Numbered from the stretch's first letter, positions 45,351-54,832 are shown. The stretch is 64,000 nt of DNA from Burkholderia pyrrocinia (GCF_022809715.1 NZ_CP094460.1:2480001-2544000); one strand, 5' to 3'. Notes: a model not told the origin generated them from the letters alone. Translations and numbers: made by a program.

Positions 45351-45671
45351 GTGTCCACGAAAGCGGGTCGTCTCCATTACGTACGCGGCGGAGGCGGTGA
45401 GATCACGCTGGAGTGCATCGACGAGTCGAGCGACGACGCTGTACCGAAGGACACCGGAGATGTGTGTCGCGCGAGTCATAGAAAAACCGACCGGCAAGCC
45501 GGTCGGAAAAGGTTGTGGTTCCGAGGGCGATCAAGCATTGTTAAAACAGGCCCCAAGGGGAAACCAACAACCGAGGCACCGGGGAAAATTGATGCAATAC
45601 ATCGAAACGAAGCGGGAGGGAAGCCTGATTTCACTAAGATGATGCAGTGTTTTAAAAAATATTGTGAGTAA
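45351..45671 (+). CDS. Doubtful ORF of unknown function
   Basis: 106 codons from a GTG without a ribosome site. The middle is basic and Arg-rich and spans a perfect hairpin (45487-45506) that looks like a terminator for the opposite strand, so this is probably not a gene. The C-terminal 40 residues (KPTTEAPGKIDAIHRN...MMQCFKKYCE) look more natural. No family recognised. Confidence 0.2.
   Translation: MSTKAGRLHYVRGGGGEITLECIDESSDDAVPKDTGDVCRASHRKTDRQAGRKRLWFRGRSSIVKTGPKGKPTTEAPGKIDAIHRNEAGGKPDFTKMMQCFKKYCE
45482..45506 (-). terminator. Minus-strand terminator of the azoreductase transcript
   Basis: Stem CCGACCGG / CCGGTCGG with a four-base loop; on the minus strand it is followed by TTTTT. 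It is about 215 bases downstream of the azoreductase stop. Confidence 0.6.
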
Positions 45672-45722
45672 GTTGTTTGTAGAAAATGATAATCAGTCTA
45701 TGAAAAAGCCGTTCGGTTTCAA

Positions 45723-46334
45723 TCAGAAAGCGAACTCAGAGATCTCTTTTTTAGCTTTCGTAATTGCGGCATTCTTCGCTTCATCGCCGAGCGCCAATCC
45801 TTCCGCACGGACGATCGTGACATCGGTCAGTCCGATAAATGACAGAATGCCGGTGAGATAGCTTTCCTGGTGATCCAGTACGCGTGACGGGCTGTTGCCG
45901 GTATATTGCCCACCGCGGGAAGATGCGATGAAGACTTTCTTCCCCTCCGGAAGAAGGCTTTCCGGTCCGTTCGGACCATAACGGAACGTCTTCCCGGCCA
46001 CGACGATACGGTCGATCCATGCCTTGAGCTGGGACGAAATGGAGAAGTTGTACATCGGCGATCCGATCACGATGAAATCCGCCGAGAAGAGATCGTCCAG
46101 ATACTGAGCGCCAAGCGCGATGTCTTTAGCCAAAGCTTCGTCGCTGTTGGCGTTCCCCTGGGATGCGGATATATGCGTCGAGGACAGGTGAAGCGCGGGG
46201 TCCTTTTCAAGATCGCGATACGTGACACGAATTCGGGGATGCAGGACGATCAGGCGGTCGACGATGTCGGCGGAAAGGATGCGGCTAACCGAATGGCCGC
46301 CGAGGATGCTTGAATCAATGTGCAGTAGATTCAC
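45723..46334 (-). CDS. FMN-dependent NADH:quinone oxidoreductase / azoreductase
   Basis: 203 residues, flavodoxin-like AzoR family. N-terminal VNLLHIDSSILGGHSVSR binds the FMN phosphate; SPMYNFSISSQLKAWIDRI and SRGGQYTG are family motifs. It reduces quinones and azo dyes by two electrons, avoiding semiquinones. A GTG at 46334 gives the usual start; the frame is open to 46391. Lower GC than the genes left of 45 kb. It faces an NADP-type reductase gene across a gap with a long palindrome. Confidence 0.85.
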   Translation of the reverse strand: MNLLHIDSSILGGHSVSRILSADIVDRLIVLHPRIRVTYRDLEKDPALHLSSTHISASQGNANSDEALAKDIALGAQYLDDLFSADFIVIGSPMYNFSISSQLKAWIDRIVVAGKTFRYGPNGPESLLPEGKKVFIASSRGGQYTGNSPSRVLDHQESYLTGILSFIGLTDVTIVRAEGLALGDEAKNAAITKAKKEISEFAF

Positions 46335-46715
46335 GATAGATAGCCCGGAACAAGGTTGACAGGGTTCAATCGACCGGAATCGATCGATCAACGGTGATAC
46401 TTATCTCACATGCCAGCTTGCTGAGGTATCCACAATATATCGATGCAGCCTATCTCGGAATACGATGGATGAGCCCGATTAATCGGGACGGATCGTTGTT
46501 TGTGACCAGACCGTCAACATTTTTGGGGGCATCTGATTTCTCGATGGAAACCATCGAGAAATCAGAGTTGCTCATGATCCATGCGTCTGCATAGACTGAG
46601 ATGTCCATCGACGGGTGGCGCAAACGCATCGACGAAGACCTCGTCGAATGATTGGCGACGCGCCGACGACGAAATTAACCTCTGTAAATAGTGATGTAAG
46701 GAATAGAGAATCCTG
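46335..46715. other. Divergent promoter region with a long palindrome
   Basis: AT-rich gap between the azoreductase and the NADP-type reductase. Contains the 33-base palindrome listed separately and no supported gene. Confidence 0.5.
46533..46565. repeat. Perfect 15-bp inverted repeat, 3-base loop
   Basis: CTGATTTCTCGATGG, AAA, CCATCGAGAAATCAG. Both arms match exactly. No T-run follows on either strand, so not a normal terminator; more likely an operator for a dimeric regulator or a structured RNA leader. Confidence 0.75.
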
Positions 46716-47318
46716 ATGAATAAGATTGGAATAATCGGTGCCGGTGCAATCGGATCCGCGATTGCCGAAGCGCTCTCGCGAAAAGGAATACACGCCGTCG
46801 TCGCCAATAGCCGCGGACCGGCATCACTCCAGAAACTGGTCGACAGGTTTGGTCCGACCATCCAAGCCGGTACTCGTGAAGAAGCTGCTGCTCAGGAAAT
46901 TGTTTTCGTGGCGGTAAATTGGTCAAAGCTATCCACGGCGTTGGCGGGATTGCCCAATTTTGCCGGCCGCACTGTGATCGACACCAACAACCCACTGGAG
47001 GGGATGCCGCTCAACGTAGCTGATTTGGGTGGGCGCACATCGAGCGAGGTGTTTCGGGAATGGGTTCCCGGCGCCAAAGTGGTGAAAGCCTTCAATCACT
47101 TGAAGCCGATATTACTGTCCAGCGATCCTCGTGCGGAGGGCGGGCAGCGCGTTTTGTTCTATGCAGGCGACGACGTGGCCGCGAAGGCCACCGTCGCTCA
47201 GTTGATCGAGCGGTTGGACTTTTTCGGGATCGATCTCGGCACGCTTGTCACCGGTGGACGGCTCTTCCAATTTCCAGGAGGGCCGCTTCCTTCGCGCAAT
47301 CTCGTTCGATATCCCTAG
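46716..47318 (+). CDS. NADP-dependent oxidoreductase (F420/NPD type)
   Basis: 200 residues. Rossmann start KIGIIGAGAIGSAIAEALSR, then VVANSRGPASLQKL, IVFVAVNWSKL, and TVIDTNNPLEG; this is the NADPH:F420-type coenzyme-binding family, used here presumably with NADP alone. The C-terminus (GRLFQFPGGPLPSRN) has the family's product-release loop. Substrate unknown. ATG 46716, with weak ribosome site; AT-rich island gene convergent with the LysR gene downstream. Confidence 0.8.
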   Translation: MNKIGIIGAGAIGSAIAEALSRKGIHAVVANSRGPASLQKLVDRFGPTIQAGTREEAAAQEIVFVAVNWSKLSTALAGLPNFAGRTVIDTNNPLEGMPLNVADLGGRTSSEVFREWVPGAKVVKAFNHLKPILLSSDPRAEGGQRVLFYAGDDVAAKATVAQLIERLDFFGIDLGTLVTGGRLFQFPGGPLPSRNLVRYP

Positions 47319-47404
47319 CTTCATGGGCGGGATATGCCAAGGAAGGCCGCAACGAAGATCACGCACACGCCGTATCGCGTTCGATTCGCGACGCGCCGGG
47401 CCTG

Positions 47405-48298
47405 CTAGCAGGGAACTTTGAGCTGTTCGAGCAGCCATCGACCCGCTGGCCCCGGTGGCGTGTCTTTGCGGTATATCCCCAGCATCGGCATTGCATGGAT
47501 GCGAGGAAACAGGATGCCGAGGCTTAATCTGACGAGACGTCCGGCGTCGATATCGTCCCGCACCATCGCTTCCGGCATGTGCCCCCAGCCGAACCCCGCC
47601 TTCAGGAATGCGTGCTTGGCACCCAGATCGGCCAGCCGCCACGTGAGCGATGAATAGACACCAAACAATTTCCCGTCGGTCAGAGCACTGCGATCGGTCA
47701 AGACGAGTTGAACATGCTCGTCCAGCTCGTCGGACTGGATCACGTGTTCATGCCGCGAGAGCGGATGAGTCGGGGCAGCGACCGTGACCATGGGTACTTC
47801 GAGCAGGTGTTCGGCGCCGACGGTCTCGGGTACGTCGGGCATCGAGCCGCTGATGCCGAGTCTGCACGTGCCGTCGAGCACGGGTTGCACCACCGCGCCC
47901 AATGCTTCCACGTAGAGGCGCAGCGGCGTGTCGGGAAATGCGATGCGAAATCCGCCGACGGCATGAGTCAGCTTCTCCATCGGAAACATCACGTCCATGA
48001 CGACCGAGAGTTCGGGCTCCAGCCCTTCCGCGATCGCGCGTGCCTGCGATTTGAACGAATCCATGCTGCCGACCACGAGACGCGCCTGCGCGAGCAACGC
48101 TCTGCCTTCTTCCGTCAGCCGTGGATAGCGGCTGCTGCGGTCGAATAACTGAATGTCGAGCTGCGCTTCGAGGTTCGCGAGCGTTTGGCTCACGACCGAC
48201 TGGGCGCGCCGCAGCTTTCGGCCCGCAGCCGAAAAGCTGCCTTCGTCAGCCGCGGCAATAAAGGTCCTCAACTGGTCGAGCGAGAGGGCTTCGAGCAT
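47405..48298 (-). CDS. LysR-family transcriptional regulator
   Basis: 297 residues: winged helix (LRTFIAAADEGSFSAAGRKLRRAQSVVSQTLANLEAQLD, split by family positions) and effector domain from about residue 93 (LSVVMDVMFPMEKLTHAV). Divergent from the pirin gene (48396), with about 95 bases of promoter DNA containing no long repeat; the pirin-DoxX-quinone reductase series is the likely target. Confidence 0.88.
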   Translation of the reverse strand: MLEALSLDQLRTFIAAADEGSFSAAGRKLRRAQSVVSQTLANLEAQLDIQLFDRSSRYPRLTEEGRALLAQARLVVGSMDSFKSQARAIAEGLEPELSVVMDVMFPMEKLTHAVGGFRIAFPDTPLRLYVEALGAVVQPVLDGTCRLGISGSMPDVPETVGAEHLLEVPMVTVAAPTHPLSRHEHVIQSDELDEHVQLVLTDRSALTDGKLFGVYSSLTWRLADLGAKHAFLKAGFGWGHMPEAMVRDDIDAGRLVRLSLGILFPRIHAMPMLGIYRKDTPPGPAGRWLLEQLKVPC

Positions 48299-48395
48299 GT
48301 ATCTGGGAATCGGATGGGTTTCATCGAAAAATATCGACTATCCGTTCCGAGGTCAACGACTTAATCTGACCGTATCGCAATTGCGGGAGGACATG

Positions 48396-49250
48396 ATGAG
48401 TTCACTCGTCGACAGTATCGAGCAGCCGGTCGCCGCCCCTCGGGTGCGCAGGATCACGCTGCGCACTGCTGGCTACCAGCTGGGTTCCATCCTGAGGCTG
48501 GTCAGCCCGACGGATATCGGGCGGCGAATCAAGCCGTTCGTCTTCGTCGATTACTTCGATTTCGCGCCGACACGCGACGAACTGTTCAGGATTCATCCTC
48601 ACTCGGGCATCGCGACCGCCAGCATAGTGTTGAACGGCGAGGCACGATACCAGGATACGACCGGTGCATCGGGAATCATGCGGAAAGGCGACGTGGAATG
48701 GTTGCAGGCCGGGAATGGCGTCTGGCATGACGGAAGCGCCGTCGGAAACGAACGCCTCCGAGGCTATCAAGTCTGGATTGCATTGCCGCCCGATCAGGAG
48801 AACGGTTCCGCGTTCAGTCAACAAGTGCCCGCTGGATCGATTCCCGGTGTCGGCCCAGCGCGCGTGCTTTTTGGCGATCTCGCCGGCGTTCGGAGTCCCG
48901 TTGCATCGACGGAAGGCATCACCTTGCTGCATGTCCGGTTGCGGGCCGGCAAAACCTGGCGATTTCAGCCGCCGTCTGGGCAGACGGTCGCGTGGGCACA
49001 TGCGGGATCCGGTTCGGTGGCGGCCAACGGCATGTCGATCGGTAGCGATCTGGTCGTGTTCGATGAATCCGACGGCACGATCGTATTCACGGCCGGAAGC
49101 GACGCGGACATTCTCGTGGGCTCCGCTGTTCCTCATCCGTACGATCTCGTGGTCGGCAATTACTCTGTTCACACGTCGGTCGACGCACTCCGAAAGGGCG
49201 AGGCCGAAATCGATCGAATCGGCAGCGCGTCGGATTGGCGAGCGCGCTGA
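48396..49250 (+). CDS. Pirin-family bicupin protein
   Basis: 284 residues. Pirin N-terminal cupin has the metal-binding pattern FRIHPHSGIATASIVLNGEARYQDTTG and DVEWLQAGNGVWHDG with His/Glu ligands; a C-terminal pirin domain follows (LHVRLRAGKTWRF..., GSDADILVGSAVPHPYDLVVGNYSVHT split by variable residues). Many bacterial pirins have quercetinase activity or act in redox stress. Start ATG 48396 has GGGAGG at a good distance; ATG 48393 is also possible. First gene of a plus-strand set with DoxX and quinone reductase. Confidence 0.9.
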   Translation: MSSLVDSIEQPVAAPRVRRITLRTAGYQLGSILRLVSPTDIGRRIKPFVFVDYFDFAPTRDELFRIHPHSGIATASIVLNGEARYQDTTGASGIMRKGDVEWLQAGNGVWHDGSAVGNERLRGYQVWIALPPDQENGSAFSQQVPAGSIPGVGPARVLFGDLAGVRSPVASTEGITLLHVRLRAGKTWRFQPPSGQTVAWAHAGSGSVAANGMSIGSDLVVFDESDGTIVFTAGSDADILVGSAVPHPYDLVVGNYSVHTSVDALRKGEAEIDRIGSASDWRAR

Positions 49251-49305
49251 GATAAGGGAAGTTCGAGCAGTTCATATTTTTTAAATTTGATTGGGATTGC
49301 ATTTC

Positions 49306-49737
49306 ATGGAAACGAAGAACTCGAATCTCACGCTGGCCCTTCCGCTGGTAGGGCGTGTCTTGATCGCACTCCTCTTCCTGATCAGCGGACTGGGCAAGCT
49401 CGCGGCCCCCGGGGCGACGATCGGCTATATCTCGTCGCTCGGCCTGCCGGCGCCTACGCTCGGCTTTTTGGGGGCACTGATTCTCGAGCTGGCCGGAGGC
49501 GGTCTTCTCGTCGCCGGCTATCGAGTCCGCCTTGTGGCTGCGTTACTCGCCGTTTATTCGGTGGTCACCGCGCTGATCTTCCACCATGCGCTAGGCGATC
49601 AGAATCAGCTTTTCCATTTCTTCAAGGATGTGGCCATTGCTGGCGGGCTGCTGCAGATCGTTGCAAATGGTGCGGGCGTGTTCAGTATCGATCAGCGTAT
49701 TGCCAGGGGGAGCGGAAAGCTTGGGGTGTCTCGATAA
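49306..49737 (+). CDS. DoxX-family membrane protein
   Basis: 143 residues with four membrane segments (about 15-33, 53-70, 76-95, 112-130). The pattern LVGRVLIALLFLISGLGKL and the ALGDQNQLFHFFKDVAIAGGLL end are typical of DoxX. DoxX proteins work with redox partners in oxidative stress and thiosulfate-quinone systems. It lies 55 bases after pirin and shares its direction. Confidence 0.88.
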   Translation: METKNSNLTLALPLVGRVLIALLFLISGLGKLAAPGATIGYISSLGLPAPTLGFLGALILELAGGGLLVAGYRVRLVAALLAVYSVVTALIFHHALGDQNQLFHFFKDVAIAGGLLQIVANGAGVFSIDQRIARGSGKLGVSR

Positions 49738-49827
49738 CGCGGCCCAATGAAATGACGTCGAGATCGCATCGATATCCCGGTCAGGTGTTGCGGCTTGAAA
49801 TTCGAAGATGATGACAAGGCAAAAACG

Positions 49828-50811
49828 ATGAGCTCCGAAGCATATGAAAACCAGACCTCCGAGAGTGTGAGGATTGTCGTCGCGATGGCTTACGGCGGCC
49901 CCGAGGTTCTTGCCCTGCGTGAGGTTCCGGTACCGAAAGTTGGCCATGGTCAGGTGAGTGTCGCGATTCGCGCGTCAGGGGTGAATCCGATCGATTACAA
50001 ACTCTATGGCGGTGGATTCGGCACCAATCCGGCAAATCTACCGCTCCGAATCGGCTTCGAAGCGGCCGGTGTCGTGACGGCCACGGGGGAAGAGGCCGTG
50101 GGGCCAACCGGCCCGATATCAGTGGGCGACGAGGTGCTGGTGTATCGTGCGCCGGGCGCATATGCAACGCAGTTAGTCGTTCCCGCGTCGTCGGTGCTGG
50201 CCAAGCCCGCGAATCTACCGTGGGATCAGGCCGGCGGGTCGCTTGCCGCGGGTACTACCGCGGTTCATGCGTTGGAGGCCGTCGCGCTTGAGGAGGGCGA
50301 GACCGTGTTGATTCACGGCGCGGCTGGCGGCGTAGGTCATCTCGCAGTGCAATTGGCCGTGACGCGGGGCGCGACGGTGATTGGGACCGCGAGTCCCGGC
50401 AAGCACGACGTGTTGCGCGAACTCGGCGCGATCCCGGTCGCATATGGACCAGGCTTGGCGGATCGAGTCAGGGCTGCAGCCCCTCAAGGTGTCAATGCGG
50501 CTGCGGATATGGTGGGATCCGACGAAGCAATCGACACGTCGCTGGAGGTAGTTTCCGATCGCTCACGCATTGCGACGATCGCCGGGTTTGCCCGGGGAAG
50601 CCGTGCGGGCGTGAAGCTGCTTGGCGGCGTTCCTGGCGCCGATCCCGGGCAGGATATCCGTTACGCGGCGCGCCTGAGGCTGATCATCGCAGCAGCGACC
50701 GGCACACTGCGCGTCATCGTTAGCGAAACGTTTCCGCTGAATCGCGCCGCAGATGCCCATCGCTCGATCATGAGCGGGCGGACGATCGGAAAAATCGTTC
50801 TGCTTTCCTGA
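49828..50811 (+). CDS. Zinc-independent quinone oxidoreductase (MDR superfamily)
   Basis: 327 residues: N-terminal GroES-like fold (VPKVGHGQVSVAIRASGVNPIDYKLY) and NADP-binding Rossmann fold with VLIHGAAGGVGHLAVQLAVTRGATVIGTAS split by family positions. No zinc-ligand cysteines are seen. It reduces quinones or alkenals with NADPH. ATG 49828 taken; the upstream TTG (49795) is less likely. About 90 bases after DoxX in the same direction. Confidence 0.88.
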   Translation: MSSEAYENQTSESVRIVVAMAYGGPEVLALREVPVPKVGHGQVSVAIRASGVNPIDYKLYGGGFGTNPANLPLRIGFEAAGVVTATGEEAVGPTGPISVGDEVLVYRAPGAYATQLVVPASSVLAKPANLPWDQAGGSLAAGTTAVHALEAVALEEGETVLIHGAAGGVGHLAVQLAVTRGATVIGTASPGKHDVLRELGAIPVAYGPGLADRVRAAAPQGVNAAADMVGSDEAIDTSLEVVSDRSRIATIAGFARGSRAGVKLLGGVPGADPGQDIRYAARLRLIIAAATGTLRVIVSETFPLNRAADAHRSIMSGRTIGKIVLLS

Positions 50812-50992
50812 ATTTGCCGTGAACGGTACGCGCAAGCGCATAAGGCGCCCCTCTCGCGGAATATCTTAAGGATGGAAGCGGCAATCACCGACGATGACTT
50901 GCGGACGTTGATTGAGTCTTACGGCCGCGATCGAAACGACGGAAAACTCGCTCTATACCTGGTCCGGGAAACCTAAGTGGATCAGATGCAAG

Positions 50993-51895
50993 ATGGACAA
51001 AATTCAATCCGTACGTTTCTTCTTGCAGGTCGTGGAAGACGAGAGTTTTGTGCGGGTTGCCAACCGATTAGGCATCTCTGATGTGGCGATCAGCCGCAAT
51101 GTGGTTTGGCTCGAAAAGCAAATAGGAGCACAACTTCTTGTTCGCAAGGCGCGAAGTGTGTCGGTTACGGAATTCGGGCGGACCTACTATGCGAGAATGC
51201 GGAACATTCTGGTGAAGCTAGACGAACTTGAGCGCTCCATATCGGAGCCTTCACTGAAACCGATTGGGACATTGCGCGTTGCGGTTTCGTCTTTCTTCTC
51301 GCTTCGATACCTTGCCTCGTGTTTGTGCAGCTATCACAACACATACCCCGACGTATCGATTTCTCCAATCCTTCTAGATCGCCCGTTCGACCTTGTCCGC
51401 GACGGATACGATGTCGGTATTATCGATCTGTCGACGTTGTCGAATATGAGCTTCATCGCGCGCCCTATCTGTCATGACCCATTAATCGCTTGCGCATCGC
51501 CCGCATACCTAGAGCGATGTGGTGAGCCGCTGCATCCTGAGCAACTGATAGGCCATTCGTATATCAAGGCTTCTGGTTTGCATTCCAGTGGGCCTGGACT
51601 GAAAATCACCGGCCATGGCGGTACAGTAAGGTTGGATTGCAAACCAGTGCTGGTAGTCAATAACGTGGATTTTCTTGTGCAGATGATCCTGGCTGGAACT
51701 GGGGTCGGTTTTGTTCCGCCGGCATTGATTGAGTCGGAGCTTAAAAATGGGGAGTTGAAGTCAGTGTTGACTGGATATTCGTCTCCTGCTCCCGTTATCG
51801 GCATTGTATACCCGAGCCGTCGTCACTTGCCGGCCAAGGTGAGGACATTCGTTGAGCACCTTCTGGCTACTTTCGATACATCGTCGGGTATGTGA
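50993..51895 (+). CDS. LysR-family transcriptional regulator
   Basis: 300 residues: winged helix (FFLQVVEDESFVRVANRLGISDVAISRNVVWLEKQIG, split by family positions) and effector domain from residue 93 (LRVAVSSFFSLRYLASCL). AT-rich codon use compared with neighbours, in line with the island. ATG 50993 chosen for the standard LysR start; the frame is open to 50912. It lies downstream of, and parallel to, the quinone reductase gene; the preceding gap is 181 bases. Confidence 0.87.
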   Translation: MDKIQSVRFFLQVVEDESFVRVANRLGISDVAISRNVVWLEKQIGAQLLVRKARSVSVTEFGRTYYARMRNILVKLDELERSISEPSLKPIGTLRVAVSSFFSLRYLASCLCSYHNTYPDVSISPILLDRPFDLVRDGYDVGIIDLSTLSNMSFIARPICHDPLIACASPAYLERCGEPLHPEQLIGHSYIKASGLHSSGPGLKITGHGGTVRLDCKPVLVVNNVDFLVQMILAGTGVGFVPPALIESELKNGELKSVLTGYSSPAPVIGIVYPSRRHLPAKVRTFVEHLLATFDTSSGM

Positions 51896-51974
51896 GACAA
51901 GTATCATCGTTGATCGATCGATTCTGGTCGATTTAAACCCGCAAACCATGTTCCGGACGCATCTATCGTGCGTT

Positions 51975-52600
51975 CACCAGTCGAAATGACTGCTTGCCAC
52001 GTCGTCGCTCGTCCGCTGGTGCAACAGGCGGATTTGTGATTCCAGAATGCGATGCTCAGAGAGCGGAGGCAAGGCGTTCGGCGGGAGGTAGCCGGACGCG
52101 ATGGCCTCGTCCGTCCCCCGTAATAACGCGCTGCCTCGATTCGAGCAATAAAAAAGGCCTTTAGCGCGTTGGGCATCCGAGGGGATGCGGATGTTTTTTT
52201 CGGTTCATCAGCGCGAGAAGTCCGGAAGGTGAGAACTTGAGTCCCGTTTTCTCCGCGACGTCGCGAACGATTGCGTCGGCGGGTGATTCATTGATGTCGC
52301 ACCAGTTGCCGGGAAGCGTCTGTCGGCCGTTCGTGCTTTCTTGGGCCAGCAGCACATGGCGATCGTCATCGAGAATCAGCGCGCGAACGTCGAGCTTTGG
52401 CGTCGGGTAGTCTCGATCAAGATTGATCCAGTCCGAAATGTGTTCGACCGACAGGTCGAATGATCGGCAATGAGATCGGCGGTGGCTTGCCGAAGTTTGT
52501 GGAAACGTTCGATGTCGAATCGATCTTTCGAGAAGGCGAGTCCTGCCTGGGCTGTGGATAGGGCGAGCTCCAGATATTGGAGTAGAGCGGTTGTCGCCAT
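51975..52600 (-). pseudogene. Nudix hydrolase, multiply frameshifted
   Basis: A whole gene can be read across three or more frames from ATG 52600: ALLQYLELALSTAQAGLAF... then SVEHISDWINLDRDYPTP, LDVRALILDDDRHVLLAQE, the box region LPGNWCDINESPADAIVRD, LLALMNRKKHPHP, MPNALKAFFIARIEA and finally GYLPPNALPPLSEHRILES to TGA at 51975. Frame breaks are near 52457, 52185 and 52110. The Nudix box is also degraded (G to N, RE to RD, EE to EK). Normal members are about 205 residues, matching the span. Dead ADP-ribose pyrophosphatase-type gene. Confidence 0.8.
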
Positions 52601-52792
52601 GGGTACGAATTCTTGATCAAAGTGGACGTTAGCTAAGGTGGTCGCGCTACGCCTCCGGTTGCCTCAGAGGGGCATACGATGGCTCGACAAGGACGTCATG
52701 GCACTTCGTGGCCGCGTGTATGGCTTGGAGTACTTCGAACCAAGCTTCAGGCTCTGGGTGGCGGCAAGCGCAATGCCCATCGCGCTCGCGAA
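52601..52792. other. Gap at the right edge of the low-GC segment
   Basis: No supported gene. Composition returns to GC-rich at about 52640. A minus-strand frame reads EPEAWFEVLQAIHAATKCHD and could be another gene scrap. Confidence 0.3.
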
Positions 52793-53689
52793 TCACCGCC
52801 CCGGCGTCGCGCGCTCGACGATCATGTCGTAGAGCGCCCGCGCCGCGGGCGACAGTTGCGCGCTCTTGCGCGTGACGAGCACGAGCGTGCGCGACACCGA
52901 CGGCTCGACGAGCTCGATCGTGCGGATCATCGGATACGCGTTCTTCTGGATCGCGAGCTTCGGCACCACGGCCGCACCGAGCCCTTCGGCGACGAGCCCG
53001 AGCGCGGTCGAGCTGCGCTGCACTTCGTAGAACGAGTGCAGCGACACGCCGCTGGTTTTCAGCGCGCCTTCGAGCAGCCCGCGATTGCCGCTCACTTCGC
53101 CGGCGAAGATCAGCGGATGCGGCTGCAGTGCCGCCCAGCGGATGCGCCGCCGCTTCGCGAGCGGATGATCGTCGCGGCAGACAAGCACATACGGGTCGTG
53201 CGTGAGCGGCACGCTGACAAGTTCGGGGTGCTGGTCGCCGGCGATGCTGATGCCGAATTCGGCTTCGCGGCGCAGCACGGCCTGCAGCACCGATGCCGAT
53301 GCGTGATCGAGGATCTTCACGCGATCGTGCGGCCGGTGCCCGGAGAACGCGCGCAGGATGCGCGGCAGGTATTGCACGCCGACCGTCGGCACGCACGCGA
53401 TCGTGACGTCGCCGCGCTGGCTCAGGCCCGTCTCGCGGATTTCGGTCAGCGCATCGGATAGTTCGTTCAGCAGCCGCCGCGCTTGCGGCAGGAAACGCCG
53501 GCCGATCTCGGTCAGCGTGGTGCGGCGCGTCGTGCGTTCGACCAGCGCGACGCCGAGAAACGACTCGAGCTTGCGCAGCCGCTGCGTGATCGCCGTTTGC
53601 GTCACGTGCAGCGTGTCGGCCGCCTGCCTGAAGCTGCCGCCGTCGGCGATCGCGACGAAAGCCTGTACACCGAGCGTATCGATTTTCAT
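52793..53689 (-). CDS. LysR-family transcriptional regulator
   Basis: 298 residues: winged helix (VQAFVAIADGGSFRQAADTLHVTQTAITQRLRKLESFLG, split by family positions) and effector domain from about residue 93 (VTIACVPTVGVQYLPRIL). Divergent from tam; the 138-base gap is AT-rich and holds an imperfect TGAAT-N15-ATTCA dyad at 53698-53722. tam is the probable target. Confidence 0.9.
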   Translation of the reverse strand: MKIDTLGVQAFVAIADGGSFRQAADTLHVTQTAITQRLRKLESFLGVALVERTTRRTTLTEIGRRFLPQARRLLNELSDALTEIRETGLSQRGDVTIACVPTVGVQYLPRILRAFSGHRPHDRVKILDHASASVLQAVLRREAEFGISIAGDQHPELVSVPLTHDPYVLVCRDDHPLAKRRRIRWAALQPHPLIFAGEVSGNRGLLEGALKTSGVSLHSFYEVQRSSTALGLVAEGLGAAVVPKLAIQKNAYPMIRTIELVEPSVSRTLVLVTRKSAQLSPAARALYDMIVERATPGR

Positions 53690-53827
53690 CAGAAATTTGA
53701 ATCAATAACGATATTAAATTCATTTTACTGAAGTGCGGCGTCAGTCGCAGAATGCGCTGCATCGGCGGCCGCATGCATCCCGCGCCCGGATGCAGCGGCG
53801 CCGCCCATGCCGACAAGGAGAACCATC

Positions 53828-54613
53828 GTGACGACCCCACTCGATCAATACGCGAGCCAGTACGTGCAATTCGAGGACGAGCGCACGCGGCCGGTGCGCG
53901 ACCTGCTGGCCGCCGTGCCGCGCACGCCGATCCGCACCGCGATCGACATCGGCTGCGGGCCCGGCAATTCGACGGAAGCGCTGATCGCACGCGCACCCGA
54001 CGCGACGATCCACGGAATCGACGCATCGGCGGACATGATCGCGGCCGCGCGCAAGCGCCTGCCGGCACTGCGCTTCGATATCGCCGATGTGGCCGCGTGG
54101 GACGATCCGGGCGGCTACGACCTGATCCTGTCGAACGCGGTGCTGCAATGGGTGCCCGCGCACGACACGCTGTTTCCGATGCTCGTCGGCCGGCTTGCGC
54201 CGGGCGGCCATCTCGCGGTGCAGATGCCCGACAACCTCGACGAACCCGCGCACCGGCTGATGCGCGAAGTCGCCGCGGCCGGGCCGTGGGCGGACAAGCT
54301 GAAAGGCGCGGCGCGCACCGAACGGTTCGACGCGCGCTACTACTACGCGCTGCTGTCGCCGCTGTGTTCGCGCGTGGACGTATGGCGCACGACCTACTAC
54401 CACCCGCTGCGCGGCGGCGCGGACGCAGTCGTCGAATGGTTCAAGGGTAGTGCGTTGCGGCCGTTCCTCGCGGCGCTCGACGACGGCGAACAGCGTGCGT
54501 TCCTCGCGCGTTATCGCGAGGCGCTCGCCGGTCCGAACGGTTATCCGGCACTCGGCGACGGCACCGTGCTGCTGCCGTTTCCGCGCCTGTTCGTCGTGGC
54601 GACGCGGAAGTGA
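53828..54613 (+). CDS. tam: Trans-aconitate 2-methyltransferase
   Basis: 261 residues. Class I SAM methyltransferase with motif I IDIGCGPGNSTEAL near residue 38, motif II HGIDASADMI, NAVLQWVPAHDTL, and the Tam-specific TTYYHPLRGGADAVVEWFKGSALRP split by variable residues. It methylates trans-aconitate, an inhibitor of aconitase. GTG 53828 has AAGGAG upstream. Divergent from the LysR gene. Confidence 0.9.
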   Translation: MTTPLDQYASQYVQFEDERTRPVRDLLAAVPRTPIRTAIDIGCGPGNSTEALIARAPDATIHGIDASADMIAAARKRLPALRFDIADVAAWDDPGGYDLILSNAVLQWVPAHDTLFPMLVGRLAPGGHLAVQMPDNLDEPAHRLMREVAAAGPWADKLKGAARTERFDARYYYALLSPLCSRVDVWRTTYYHPLRGGADAVVEWFKGSALRPFLAALDDGEQRAFLARYREALAGPNGYPALGDGTVLLPFPRLFVVATRK

Positions 54614-54832
54614 CGCGGCAATGCCGCCGGCGACGGGCCGGTGGCCGGCAAGATGCTGACGCATGTCATCGTAGCGGCGGGATAGTGGCGCCCCGGATTG
54701 CTCATATCAAATCGGCGCCGCTCGATTGCTCGCCAACCCTAAGTGTGTCGCGCTGCGGTTCGACTATGCTGAAATGACTGCAGCCCGGGCATCGCGCCGC
54801 AACGCTGCAACCGGCGATGACGGGAGGTCACG

